DNA from: Bacteroidales bacterium
GTDB taxonomy: Bacteria > Bacteroidota > Bacteroidia > Bacteroidales > P3
NCBI GenBank assembly: GCA_017550405.1
Contig: JAFZPH010000054.1
Location: 1-64,000 of the forward strand
Length of the DNA stretch: 64,000 nt
Reading direction: 5' to 3'
In this document: piece by piece, positions 8,445-16,829 of the stretch
How positions within the stretch are numbered: the stretch's first letter is position 1
Layout: the number at the start of each line of letters is the position of its first letter
Notes under the pieces: generated by a model
The model's database searches: none
Told to the model about the DNA's origin: nothing
Seen by the model: only the letters and a program-made list of their open reading frames with translations
Made by a program: the position numbers and the translations under genes

Positions 8445-9988
8445 CCTCTTTCGACCAAGTCATACTGACCCCTCTTCTCGACAGCATCACCACCAATGCC
8501 GACCGTAACGCCCTTCTCATCAATGGCGAAACCTACACCTACCGCCAACTCGGACAACGAATAAGCGCCATACGTCACGCCCTCCACCAACACAATATCC
8601 ACAACCAACTCGTCGCCCTGCTTCTCGAAGACCATATCGATACCTATGCTTCTATTATTGCCCTCTGGTTCGAAGGCAATGCCTATCTCCCCCTTAACCC
8701 ACGGTGGCCCGAACAGCGCAACCTCGACATCATCAATCAAACATCGGCCAAGCATCTCCTCTACACCGACGGGGACGCAACGATCCAGCAACAGTTTTCT
8801 ACCACAGGAGCATCCGCCATACACACCACCACACTACCCACACCTCCCGAACAACCGTCGACACCTTACCCAACCTCCGACAACGAATTAGCCTACATCC
8901 TCTTCACATCAGGCAGTACAGGCAAACCGAAAGGTGTCTGCATAACACGCGACAACCTGGCCTCTTTCATCCAGTCGTTCTGGCATACAGGCATCAACAT
9001 CACATCCACGGACCGCTGTCTACAAGCTTTCGACCTCACCTTCGATGTCAGCATCCAAACCTTCCTCACTGCATTCCTACCAGGAGCCTGTCTCTGCACC
9101 ATCCCCACCGGCCAAGTCAAGTACCTTTACGCCGCCATGCTCATCACAGAGCAAGGCATCACTTGCGCAGCCATGGCCCCCTCCATGCTCACCTATCTCC
9201 GACCTTATTTCAGCCAACTCGATGCCACAAGCCTTCGCACCTCCATCCTCACTGCCGAGGCATGCCCAGCATATCTTGCACAAGAATGGGCCAAATGTGC
9301 TGTAAACACACAAATCTTCGACCTCTATGGACCCACCGAGGCCACTGTATACAGCACCTGCTTCCACCTGCCTACACCCTACACCGACAACACACCCAAC
9401 GGCATACTACCCATTGGTAAACCCCTTCTCAATATCGACGCCATGGTCATCGACGCCGACTTGAACCCTCTGCCCCCCAACCACGAGGGCGAACTCTGTC
9501 TCGCAGGCCGCCAAGTCACTCCCGGCTACTGGCAGAATCCCGCGCAAGATGCTGCTGCATTCATCACCACACCCGACGGCAAACGCTACTACCGCACAGG
9601 GGACCTCTGCACACTCCTCCCCGATGGCAACATCCTCTATCACGGACGTATTGACCAACAGGCCAAAATACAAGGATACCGAGTGGAACTCGGCGAGATA
9701 GAACACCACGCCGCCACCTATCTCAACCATATCTCCAGAACCGTTGCAGTCACCTACCAAAGTCCGCAGGGTCTTGACCAGATTGCTCTATTCATCGAGG
9801 ATGACCCCGATACCCATACCTCCAACGACAACGACCTTCTCGACCACCTCAAAACTTTGATGCCCCAATACATGATACCCTCATGCATTATCCATCATTG
9901 TCCATTGCCACTCAACAACAATCAGAAAATCGACCGCAACGCTCTGAAAACCATCATTAGCCAACATGCCACAAAAAATGCCAAATAA
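8441..9988 (+). CDS. Stand-alone adenylation enzyme (amino-acid or acyl activating, DltA-like)
   Basis: The 515-residue protein carries the classical adenylate-forming core motifs in order. They are FTSGSTGKPKGV (A3) near residue 156, DLYGPTEATVYS (A5) near 293, YYRTGDL (A7) near 383, GYRVELGEIE (A8) near 412, and a C-terminal NQKIDRNALK (A10) with the catalytic Lys. It has no fused carrier or condensation domain, like DltA, which charges D-alanine onto the carrier DltC. A free carrier-protein gene follows 267 bases downstream, then a GNAT acyltransferase. The likely job is to activate an amino or other carboxylic acid for transfer to the polysaccharide. The substrate is not predictable by eye. 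Confidence 0.88.
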   Translation: MTSFDQVILTPLLDSITTNADRNALLINGETYTYRQLGQRISAIRHALHQHNIHNQLVALLLEDHIDTYASIIALWFEGNAYLPLNPRWPEQRNLDIINQTSAKHLLYTDGDATIQQQFSTTGASAIHTTTLPTPPEQPSTPYPTSDNELAYILFTSGSTGKPKGVCITRDNLASFIQSFWHTGINITSTDRCLQAFDLTFDVSIQTFLTAFLPGACLCTIPTGQVKYLYAAMLITEQGITCAAMAPSMLTYLRPYFSQLDATSLRTSILTAEACPAYLAQEWAKCAVNTQIFDLYGPTEATVYSTCFHLPTPYTDNTPNGILPIGKPLLNIDAMVIDADLNPLPPNHEGELCLAGRQVTPGYWQNPAQDAAAFITTPDGKRYYRTGDLCTLLPDGNILYHGRIDQQAKIQGYRVELGEIEHHAATYLNHISRTVAVTYQSPQGLDQIALFIEDDPDTHTSNDNDLLDHLKTLMPQYMIPSCIIHHCPLPLNNNQKIDRNALKTIISQHATKNAK

Positions 9989-10255
9989 TAAATTGGTCAA
10001 TCGTTCGACTTTTCTGGCTCGTTGGAGGTCTGAAGCGGATACGCAGTTGCGTCCTTACTTCAAGCTTCCTTGTCCGTTCGTTATCCGCTCGTTCCCTATT
10101 ATGATAACGGGAAATGATAGTTTATCTATTTCTTAAAGTTCCAGTATTGATACAACGCAGAACCAACACGCTAGTTCGACCCAAAGACAGTTAGTTAAAT
10201 ACTAAAAGGCAGAACATAATTACAAAACAATATCACCATCAATCATTCATCACAA
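9989..10255. other. 267-base gap inside the decoration cluster
   Basis: No recognised gene is present. A 52-codon frame (ATG 9978 to TAA 10136) overlaps the end of the adenylation gene; its product is unlike any family I know, so I do not call it. An inverted pair AGCGGATA (10034-10041) and TATCCGCT (10082-10089) could form a hairpin. This is the longest gap in the locus, and a regulatory site or remnant of a lost gene are both possible. Confidence 0.35.
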
Positions 10256-10501
10256 ATGACGCGCACGGAACTCATATCAACCATCCAACCCCTTGCCAGG
10301 CAGATCTTCTCTTGCCCCGACCTCGACATCACCGACCAACTCGGCCCGGCAAACCTTCCTGCCTGGACATCCCTCACCTTCACACAACTGCTCACTGCAC
10401 TTGAGGATACCCTCAACATTAAATACAAGATGATGGAAATTATCAAGATGCAGAATATGGGAGCCATCATCGACATCACCCTCAACCACCTCAACGCATA
10501 A
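10256..10501 (+). CDS. Discrete acyl/peptidyl carrier protein
   Basis: The protein is 81 residues long, the size of a free ACP/PCP, with the helical pattern and the phosphopantetheine-attachment region LPAWTSLTFTQLLTALE around residues 37-53. The Ser of the usual Asp-Ser-Leu motif is present, but the Asp is replaced by Thr (W-T-S-L). It lies between the adenylation enzyme and the GNAT gene, with only 9 bases to the latter. The inferred role is to hold the activated acid as a thioester for transfer. No phosphopantetheinyl transferase gene is in the window. Confidence 0.82.
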   Translation: MTRTELISTIQPLARQIFSCPDLDITDQLGPANLPAWTSLTFTQLLTALEDTLNIKYKMMEIIKMQNMGAIIDITLNHLNA

Positions 10502-10510
10502 TTCCCTGAA

Positions 10511-11578
10511 ATGGAATCCGTCGAGATAAAGACATACTCATCAAAAGAACTGCTACAATGGCTCAACACTGGCCAGAGTACCCCCTTTGGCCCTAAAGGA
10601 GTCATATCACCCTCGCGGGCATTGGCCTTTGCCAACAACCCCTATGTCGACCCCGACGACCCCATTGCATGCGCTTTGTTCGTGGCAACCCCTTCCGGTA
10701 AACCCGACCTGGTTGCCTACACTGCTGCATTCCCCGACATGGTGGGTAATCAACGCATGTGGTGGTTCAGCACCCTTTGGTGCCGCCCTGAATATAGAGG
10801 GAAAGGGTACCCGCTGGCACTTGTAGGCACACTGGCAGAACACTATGGCCCCGAGAATTGTCTCGACACCATGGGCGCTGCCGAAACAGTTGAGATATTT
10901 CGCTTCCTCGGCCACAAGGTATCATACCTCCACGAGCACCGCTTCGGGAGCAAAATACAGCGTAGCGGTCTTCGCGGCGACATCCTCTACCGACGAGAGC
11001 AACTCCGTACATTCTTGCGCAGCCATAACGCACAAGCCCTCCGTGCCATCAATAATTCGACATATACACTACAATATATTGACTTAATCGATGACGACAC
11101 ATACAGCCTCATCCAGAGTCAATCGGCCAACGACCTCTTCCCTCGTACACGCGAAACATTGAATTGGATACTTCAATACCCCCTCAAACGCTGCACGCCA
11201 CTTCCTCATCGCACTTCTTCACGCGGACTATTCGGCGATAGCGACCCCCTCTACTGGCTGCGAGGTGTCAAAGTAATGCAAGGCGCTGAAACAATTGGAT
11301 TCTATATCATCCGCAATGCCGAGTCGGACCTTTCCATCAAATACCTCTACTATGCCGAACCCTACCGCGACCAGGTTTTCACCTCCATCGTCGAGCACAT
11401 ACTCCATTTGGGGAACTCCTGTTTCGCCACACGCCACACAGAACTGGCAAACCACATCGCTGCAACGAAACTATTCAAGAGCCATAAAATCGCTGACATC
11501 TCCCTCTCCTGCCCCGAAGGATTCAGTCTGAATCCATCAGGCAGCACGCAAGGAGGCGATGGCGACTGCTTTGCATAA
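10511..11578 (+). CDS. GNAT-family acyltransferase
   Basis: The first about 150 residues hold a GNAT fold. The acyl-donor-binding motif A is WCRPEYRGKGYPLAL near residues 91-105, preceded by the beta strand MWWFSTLW. A second region (about residues 200-340) also looks alpha/beta and may be a further GNAT-like half, giving 355 residues instead of the usual 150-200. GNAT proteins transfer acyl groups to amines, some from acyl carrier proteins. The 9-base spacing to the carrier-protein gene suggests that it uses that carrier as donor and an amino sugar or lipid-linked glycan as acceptor. Confidence 0.75.
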   Translation: MESVEIKTYSSKELLQWLNTGQSTPFGPKGVISPSRALAFANNPYVDPDDPIACALFVATPSGKPDLVAYTAAFPDMVGNQRMWWFSTLWCRPEYRGKGYPLALVGTLAEHYGPENCLDTMGAAETVEIFRFLGHKVSYLHEHRFGSKIQRSGLRGDILYRREQLRTFLRSHNAQALRAINNSTYTLQYIDLIDDDTYSLIQSQSANDLFPRTRETLNWILQYPLKRCTPLPHRTSSRGLFGDSDPLYWLRGVKVMQGAETIGFYIIRNAESDLSIKYLYYAEPYRDQVFTSIVEHILHLGNSCFATRHTELANHIAATKLFKSHKIADISLSCPEGFSLNPSGSTQGGDGDCFA

Positions 11579-11602
11579 TCGACCACTCAATCAATATACC
11601 TC

Positions 11603-12319
11603 ATGTCCACTACAAGGTTGCTTAGCAAAATAAACCGTCGACTCACCCGACTTACCCTTGCTCCAATCGAAGTGTTTGTATTCCATTGCGTATCGGACAC
11701 CTTCGACCCTTCGCAGTGTCAGCGGCAGGACTGGACGCCTACCGACTATTTCAAACATCAGATACAACAACTCAAAAGCCAGTATACCTTCATCACCCTT
11801 CCCGAGGTGTACCATCGGCTGACGCACGACAGATTACGCCGAGCCAGATATGCCGCCCTTACCTGCGACGACGGCAATGCCTCCATACTCTCCATTCTCC
11901 CTTTCCTCGACTCCGAACAGGTACCTGTAACCCTTTTCATCAATCCTAAATATCTCGACGGTATCAGCATTCGTGAAAACTACTGCAGCAACCCTCGCTA
12001 CATTACCCTCGACCAACTGACTGCTATTCAATCACCCATGGTAAACATCGCCATGCATGGTTTCATGCACGATGATTGTACGCTCATGTCTCGCACAGAA
12101 TTCGATGCTTCTGTATCCATGTGCGAGGAATTGTTGAAGCAGCATCCTCGCTATATTAATTATTATGCGTACACATGGGGGAGGTACAACGAAACGACAC
12201 AGTCCGTACTACGCGAACGGAACATTATACCTCTCTTTTGCGACGGGGCCTCGAACCTCCGCTACAAAGACGGAATCAGCCGCAGGTGTATTGATACCCC
12301 CGGCACAATACGTCTTTAA
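11603..12319 (+). CDS. NodB-type polysaccharide deacetylase
   Basis: Conserved motifs of carbohydrate esterase family 4 are visible. LTCDDGN with the catalytic/metal Asp pair is at residues 89-90, and the metal-binding His-x3-His in MHGFMH is at 152 and 156. A late YYAYTWGRYN segment near residue 187 matches the third motif region. The protein is 238 residues without a signal peptide, so it should act in the cytoplasm on a nucleotide or lipid-linked sugar rather than on exported polymer. It begins 24 bases after the GNAT gene. Together these suggest that an acetyl group is removed and another acyl group added. Confidence 0.8.
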   Translation: MSTTRLLSKINRRLTRLTLAPIEVFVFHCVSDTFDPSQCQRQDWTPTDYFKHQIQQLKSQYTFITLPEVYHRLTHDRLRRARYAALTCDDGNASILSILPFLDSEQVPVTLFINPKYLDGISIRENYCSNPRYITLDQLTAIQSPMVNIAMHGFMHDDCTLMSRTEFDASVSMCEELLKQHPRYINYYAYTWGRYNETTQSVLRERNIIPLFCDGASNLRYKDGISRRCIDTPGTIRL

Positions 12320-12331
12320 CATTCACCTCTC

Positions 12332-13453
12332 ATGCTGCCACGAAGAAAAGATTTGTACAATATACCCGGTTGGCATACACGCCGACGGCTTGTCGTCATC
12401 GAATCCGACGATTGGGGAAGCATACGAACACCCTCGACTGAAGCCTATAACGTCCTGCTGAACCAAGGCATCCGTGTTGACCGTGACCCCTATTGCCGTT
12501 ACGACAGTCTCGCTACACCAAGCGACCTGATCAATCTCTTCGAGGTACTCCATGCTGTGAAAGACTCACACGGGAATCCAGCAGCGCTCACAGCCAACTG
12601 TGTGACATCCAATCCTGTCTTTGAAAAGATTGAACAATCGGAATTTAACGAATACTTTTACGAGCCTTTCCCCGACACGCTGCAACGTGACGCTTTGCAC
12701 AGCGGGTCGTTCACACTCTGGAAAGAGGGTATGGCCAAAGGGGTCTTCCATCCCCAGCTACATGGTCGCGAACACCTGAATGTACAGAAATGGCTCCGAG
12801 CTCTCCGTAGTGCAGAACCAGCCACACTTGCCGCTTTCAAAGTCGGCACCTTCGGACTGACAGAGATTGCAGCTCCCACTATCAAAGAATACTATATGGG
12901 AGCATTCAATTCAAGCCTGCCCGAAGACACGACGCGATACGCAGCCATCATAAAAGAGGGTGCCGAGATGTTTCAAAAGCTGTTCGGCTATCGGTCAGAG
13001 TCGTTCATCGCCACCACCTACGAGTGGCATCCCGACCTTGAGCCTCACCTGTCGGCAGTAGGTGTGAAATACCTCCAAGGCACCGTATGCCAGAAGATAC
13101 CTATCGGCGACGACGAAGGCGTGAAGATGCACCGGCGCTGTTTCCAAGGGCGTCGCAGTTCGCATGGCCTTATTTACTTGATGCGCAACTGCTTGTTCGA
13201 ACCTTCACTCCGCCCCAATATTGACAGTGTAGACCAATGCCTGCAACATATCCGGACAGCATTCCGTTGGGGAAAGGCGGCCAATATTTGCGCCCACCGA
13301 GTGAACTTTATCGGCTCTGTAGACCATCGGAACACCGACCGAACACTGCCTGCATTCCGCACATTGCTTCAAGAAATAACAAAGCATTGGCCCGACTGTG
13401 AGTTTGTCACCTCCGACCAACTTGGTCACATTATACAGGATAAAAGTCTCTAA
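12332..13453 (+). CDS. Deacetylase-like protein of unknown substrate
   Basis: This 373-residue protein begins with an alpha/beta segment RLVVIESDDWGSIR (Asp26-Asp27), reminiscent of the first motif of polysaccharide deacetylases. It has a second conserved HGREHLNV motif near residue 145. Homologous proteins of this kind are common in Bacteroidota glycan loci and are usually left hypothetical. There is no signal peptide or membrane segment. It follows the deacetylase by 12 bases. A hydrolase acting on a glycan intermediate is the best guess, based on motif resemblance and context. Confidence 0.6.
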   Translation: MLPRRKDLYNIPGWHTRRRLVVIESDDWGSIRTPSTEAYNVLLNQGIRVDRDPYCRYDSLATPSDLINLFEVLHAVKDSHGNPAALTANCVTSNPVFEKIEQSEFNEYFYEPFPDTLQRDALHSGSFTLWKEGMAKGVFHPQLHGREHLNVQKWLRALRSAEPATLAAFKVGTFGLTEIAAPTIKEYYMGAFNSSLPEDTTRYAAIIKEGAEMFQKLFGYRSESFIATTYEWHPDLEPHLSAVGVKYLQGTVCQKIPIGDDEGVKMHRRCFQGRRSSHGLIYLMRNCLFEPSLRPNIDSVDQCLQHIRTAFRWGKAANICAHRVNFIGSVDHRNTDRTLPAFRTLLQEITKHWPDCEFVTSDQLGHIIQDKSL

Positions 13454-13490
13454 AACCTATCCTCATTTCAAAACAGATTGACACAAAGAC

Positions 13491-14324
13491 ATGACTATCT
13501 CGATTGTCACTATCAACTGGAACAATAATGCAGGCCTGCAACGGACGCTGGCCAGTATTGCATCGCAGACCTACAAGGACTTCGAATACATCGTTGTTGA
13601 CGGCGCCAGTACAGACGGCAGCGTGGAAACTGTAATGCAGTATGACGGTGATGCACGCTTGACATGGATTTCGGAACGTGACAGCGGTATCTACAATGCA
13701 ATGAACAAGGGAATCCGCATGGCCAAGGGAGAATATGTGGTGATGATCAATTCGGGCGATTGGCTGATGGCTCCGAATGTGCTTGAACGCATGGCTGATG
13801 AGGTTGAGCGCAACAACCATCCTGCCATCCTCTATGGCACCACTACAAACGTGTGGCCAGACGGTAGGAAACAGAGGAATCCTCCACAAGAACAGCGTTA
13901 CACCATGTTCAGTTTCTACCGTGGAACGCTGGACCATGTGGGCACGCTGATACAGCGAAGACTCTTTGACGAATATGGCTATTATGACGAGTCAATGCGT
14001 ATCGTTTCCGATTGGTCATGGTTTTTGAAGGTTGTTGCATTGGAGGGAATACAGCCCGTACATGTGGACATCGACACTATCTATTTCGATATGACGGGTA
14101 TTAGCGAAAGTGAGGGGAAGAACCGGGCCACCATCCTCAAGGAGCGTCGCAGTGTGCTCAAAGCCTCTCTTCCTCCGCTTGTATTGGCTGACTACGACCG
14201 TTATGTCGACGACATTGTCATGATGCGCCGTCTCCACCGGCACCCATGGGCATTCCACATCGTAAGATTCTTGGAACGAATACTATTTAAGATTGAGAAA
14301 TGGAGCCTCCGCAATTCTCGGTAG
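13491..14324 (+). CDS. Family 2 glycosyltransferase (WcaA-like)
   Basis: This is a GT-A enzyme of 277 residues that opens directly with the donor-binding strand ISIVTINWNN. FEYIVVDGASTDGS, WISERDSGIYNAMNKG and the acidic INSGDW site near residue 87 follow. This arrangement is typical of small capsule GT2 enzymes that add one hexose or N-acetylhexosamine. The gene overlaps the next glycosyltransferase by 25 bases, so the two are probably co-translated and may add successive sugars. Donor specificity is unknown. Confidence 0.92.
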   Translation: MTISIVTINWNNNAGLQRTLASIASQTYKDFEYIVVDGASTDGSVETVMQYDGDARLTWISERDSGIYNAMNKGIRMAKGEYVVMINSGDWLMAPNVLERMADEVERNNHPAILYGTTTNVWPDGRKQRNPPQEQRYTMFSFYRGTLDHVGTLIQRRLFDEYGYYDESMRIVSDWSWFLKVVALEGIQPVHVDIDTIYFDMTGISESEGKNRATILKERRSVLKASLPPLVLADYDRYVDDIVMMRRLHRHPWAFHIVRFLERILFKIEKWSLRNSR

Positions 14325-15295
14325 TGATGCCGCTCTACAATAAGGAGCAGTATGTTGAACGCGCCATAGCCAGTGTGTTAAACCAACAATGCACTGACGG
14401 GGAGGATGTGTTCCAATATGAACTTATCGTGGTAGATGACGGAAGTACGGACCGTTCGGCTTCGATAGCGGGGAAATGCATTGCTGGACATTCCAACTGC
14501 AAACTTGTGCAGCAGCGCAACAGCGGTGTGGGTGCCGCCCGCAACAGAGGAGTGGCAGAGTCCGTTGGAGAGTATGTCTGTTTCCTTGACGCTGACGACT
14601 GGTGGGAACCCTGTTTCCTTCAACAGATTAACCGACTTACCCATACCTGCCCCGACGCTGGGATATACTGCACAGGATACTATCTTGTAAAAAACGGCAC
14701 ACAGACAATCGCCCCCATTGGTGTGGAGAAAAATTTCGAGACCGGATACATTGATTACTGCCACACCTATTGCCGCACCCTTTGCATGCCTGTAACTAGC
14801 AGCTCTACAGCGGTACGACGCGATTGCTTCGATGCCGTGGGTGGATTTAACGAGAATCTGTCGTTTGGCGAAGATTTCCACCTGTGGATTCGGCTTGCCT
14901 TGAAATATCCCGTGGCATTGGTGAACAGGCCATTGGCAAATTATTTTCAAGACCTACCCCCAAAGAAACGAGCCACACGACGGCTTCACAGTCCCGAACG
15001 CCACATGCTGTGGAATCTTGGTTCCATGGAAGCTGCAGAAAGGGAGAACAAAGAGGTAAAAAAACTCTTCGACTTGCTGCGTAGCGGCGGTCTATACCGC
15101 TACTATCTTTCGCGTCAATACCATGATGCCACGCTGCCTGAACTGGCCAAGATAGACTGGTCCTACCTCTCTGCCAAGGCCAAAAAGAAATACACTATAC
15201 CTTTGTGGGTGGCTCGGACCCGCTTCACCCTCAGCGAATGGGGCGTAGCGTGCAAGCGACTTATCCTCACGACCTTGTCGAGAGGTAAAAAATAA
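14300..15295 (+). CDS. Family 2 glycosyltransferase
   Basis: This is a 331-residue GT-A enzyme. FSVVMPLYNKEQYVERAIAS lies at the N-terminus, LIVVDDGSTDRS near residue 37, and the metal site FLDADDWW near 97. A later EDFHLWIRLALKY segment near residue 195 matches the acceptor/catalytic helix of the family. The gene starts inside the end of its upstream neighbour. It is a cytoplasmic glycosyltransferase; the sugar transferred cannot be assigned. Confidence 0.92.
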   Translation: MEPPQFSVVMPLYNKEQYVERAIASVLNQQCTDGEDVFQYELIVVDDGSTDRSASIAGKCIAGHSNCKLVQQRNSGVGAARNRGVAESVGEYVCFLDADDWWEPCFLQQINRLTHTCPDAGIYCTGYYLVKNGTQTIAPIGVEKNFETGYIDYCHTYCRTLCMPVTSSSTAVRRDCFDAVGGFNENLSFGEDFHLWIRLALKYPVALVNRPLANYFQDLPPKKRATRRLHSPERHMLWNLGSMEAAERENKEVKKLFDLLRSGGLYRYYLSRQYHDATLPELAKIDWSYLSAKAKKKYTIPLWVARTRFTLSEWGVACKRLILTTLSRGKK

Positions 15296-15344
15296 AAAAA
15301 TTCTATTATCACTCCTTAAGGGAGATTATTAAACTGTATAGACT

Positions 15345-16742
15345 TTGGTACCTTTCTTCCCAAAACAATTATCCACTAAGGCCATCACACTTTATCTCAT
15401 ATCATTGGCCATAGTGAGCATTATCTTTGTACGCCTCATGATGAAGTTTGATTTCATCATCATTGGCATCATGTGGGTGTTGGTCTTTTTCTTACTCTCA
15501 GCGAGATTCACTCGCAAGTGGGTGGAATTGGATGAGAAGCATTATTGCCGTAAGGTGTTCTGGACCGCTTTGTGGTTGCGGTTGGCTTGGGTAATATTCT
15601 CATTTTTCTTTTTTACCTTCAAGACTGGAGTACCTTTTGAATTCGGGTCGAGCGATGCTATAGGTTATCACAACGAAGCGCTCTGGTTCCAGGAAATAGG
15701 ATGGAAAGCAGCACGCGACTATCTCTCGCGTCGCTCGCTGGCCGATGCCGGCTATGTTACCTATCTGGGATTGCTCTATTCTGTCACCGGTGGTAGCATC
15801 ATCGTGACGCGTATCATCAAGGCGTTGCTGAGCAGCTGGATGTGTCTCCTCATCTACAAGCTTGCCAAGCGTAACATGGGCGAAGAGGTCGGTAGAATGG
15901 CTGGCATTTTCTGCTGCCTGATGCCTAATCTGATTATGTACTGTGGATTGCACCTCAAAGAGACGGAAATGATTTTTCTCTGCGTTGCCACACTCGAAAG
16001 GGCTGACAGTCTGCTGCGCAGCACGAAGTTTAATTTCTGGAAACTGCTCGTGACGGTGTTGTTGGCGGTCAGTTTGTTCTTCTTCCGCACGGTGTTGGGT
16101 GCCACAACGATCTTTGCCATCTTGACGGGGCTGGTGTTTTCGTCGAGTGCTGTGATGACCAGATGGAACAAAGTGGTGCTGATTTCTTGGGCAATAATAG
16201 GTCTGGGGGTGATGGCTGGCGGCAGCATTGCCTCGGAGGCATTGAGTGTTTGGGAGGGGCGAAACGAGAACCAGGCGGCCAAGCGCGACTACCAAGTGTA
16301 CAAGGGCATCAAATGGGCCAAATACGCTACTGGGTCGGTGATGGCTCCTATCATGTTTGTCATGCCATTCCCCACGATGGTAGACGTGGACCAGCAGTAT
16401 AACCAGCAGTTGATGAACGGAGGAAACTATGTCCGAAACTTTTTGGGTATCTTTGTGTTGATAGCGTTGTTCAGTTCAATTTTCGTGCTCAAGAACTGGC
16501 GTGACCTGTCAATGCTTTGGGCTTTCCCTGTATCGTACCTTGGGGTTGTGTGTATGAGTGGTTTCTCCAATTCGGAACGCTTCCTGCTACCGGGACTTCC
16601 ATTCCTACTCATGCTGTCGGCCTATGGTGTAAGCCTAATGAATGCCCGCAATTTTAGATGGGTGAAAGTGTGGTATTGGGTGGTTCCGGTTATGGTGATA
16701 GGCTGGGCTGTGTTTAAACTGGGTTCAAGAGGACTGTTGTGA
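15345..16742 (+). CDS. Polytopic membrane protein, GT-C glycosyltransferase-like
   Basis: This is a 465-residue hydrophobic protein with roughly ten membrane helices. After the first helices an acidic loop SSDAIGYHNEALWF (near residue 103) and the later PNLIMYCGLHLKETEM stretch resemble GT-C family 39-like enzymes, which use polyprenyl-phosphate sugars. A Wzy-type polymerase is an alternative, but export here looks ABC-dependent, which does not need one. The frame is closed by a stop just upstream, and the first usable codon is TTG at 15345. The first in-frame ATG would delete the first helix, so TTG is preferred with moderate confidence. Confidence 0.7.
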   Translation: MVPFFPKQLSTKAITLYLISLAIVSIIFVRLMMKFDFIIIGIMWVLVFFLLSARFTRKWVELDEKHYCRKVFWTALWLRLAWVIFSFFFFTFKTGVPFEFGSSDAIGYHNEALWFQEIGWKAARDYLSRRSLADAGYVTYLGLLYSVTGGSIIVTRIIKALLSSWMCLLIYKLAKRNMGEEVGRMAGIFCCLMPNLIMYCGLHLKETEMIFLCVATLERADSLLRSTKFNFWKLLVTVLLAVSLFFFRTVLGATTIFAILTGLVFSSSAVMTRWNKVVLISWAIIGLGVMAGGSIASEALSVWEGRNENQAAKRDYQVYKGIKWAKYATGSVMAPIMFVMPFPTMVDVDQQYNQQLMNGGNYVRNFLGIFVLIALFSSIFVLKNWRDLSMLWAFPVSYLGVVCMSGFSNSERFLLPGLPFLLMLSAYGVSLMNARNFRWVKVWYWVVPVMVIGWAVFKLGSRGLL

Positions 16743-16828
16743 GAATTGAGAGTTGAGAATTGAGAATTACGATATGTTGATATGATGCGAGTCGTATAAA
16801 CTTATCAACGATTTGAGAATTGAGAATT
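16741..16828. repeat. GAGAATTGA-type short repeats in the intergenic gap
   Basis: The gap before the next gene carries the unit TTGAGAATTGAGAATT at 16753-16768 and again at 16813-16828. A degraded copy (GAGAATTGAGAG) starts at 16741. The second copy ends directly at the start codon of the following glycosyltransferase and so includes its ribosome-binding region. Similar AATTGA-rich repeats are scattered in Bacteroidales genomes. Confidence 0.6.
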
Positions 16829-16829
16829 C

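Noticed and set aside
9978..10136. 52-codon frame after the adenylation enzyme gene
   Set aside because: It overlaps the upstream stop and has no recognisable family, ribosome site or conserved pattern; kept only as a note in the gap entry.
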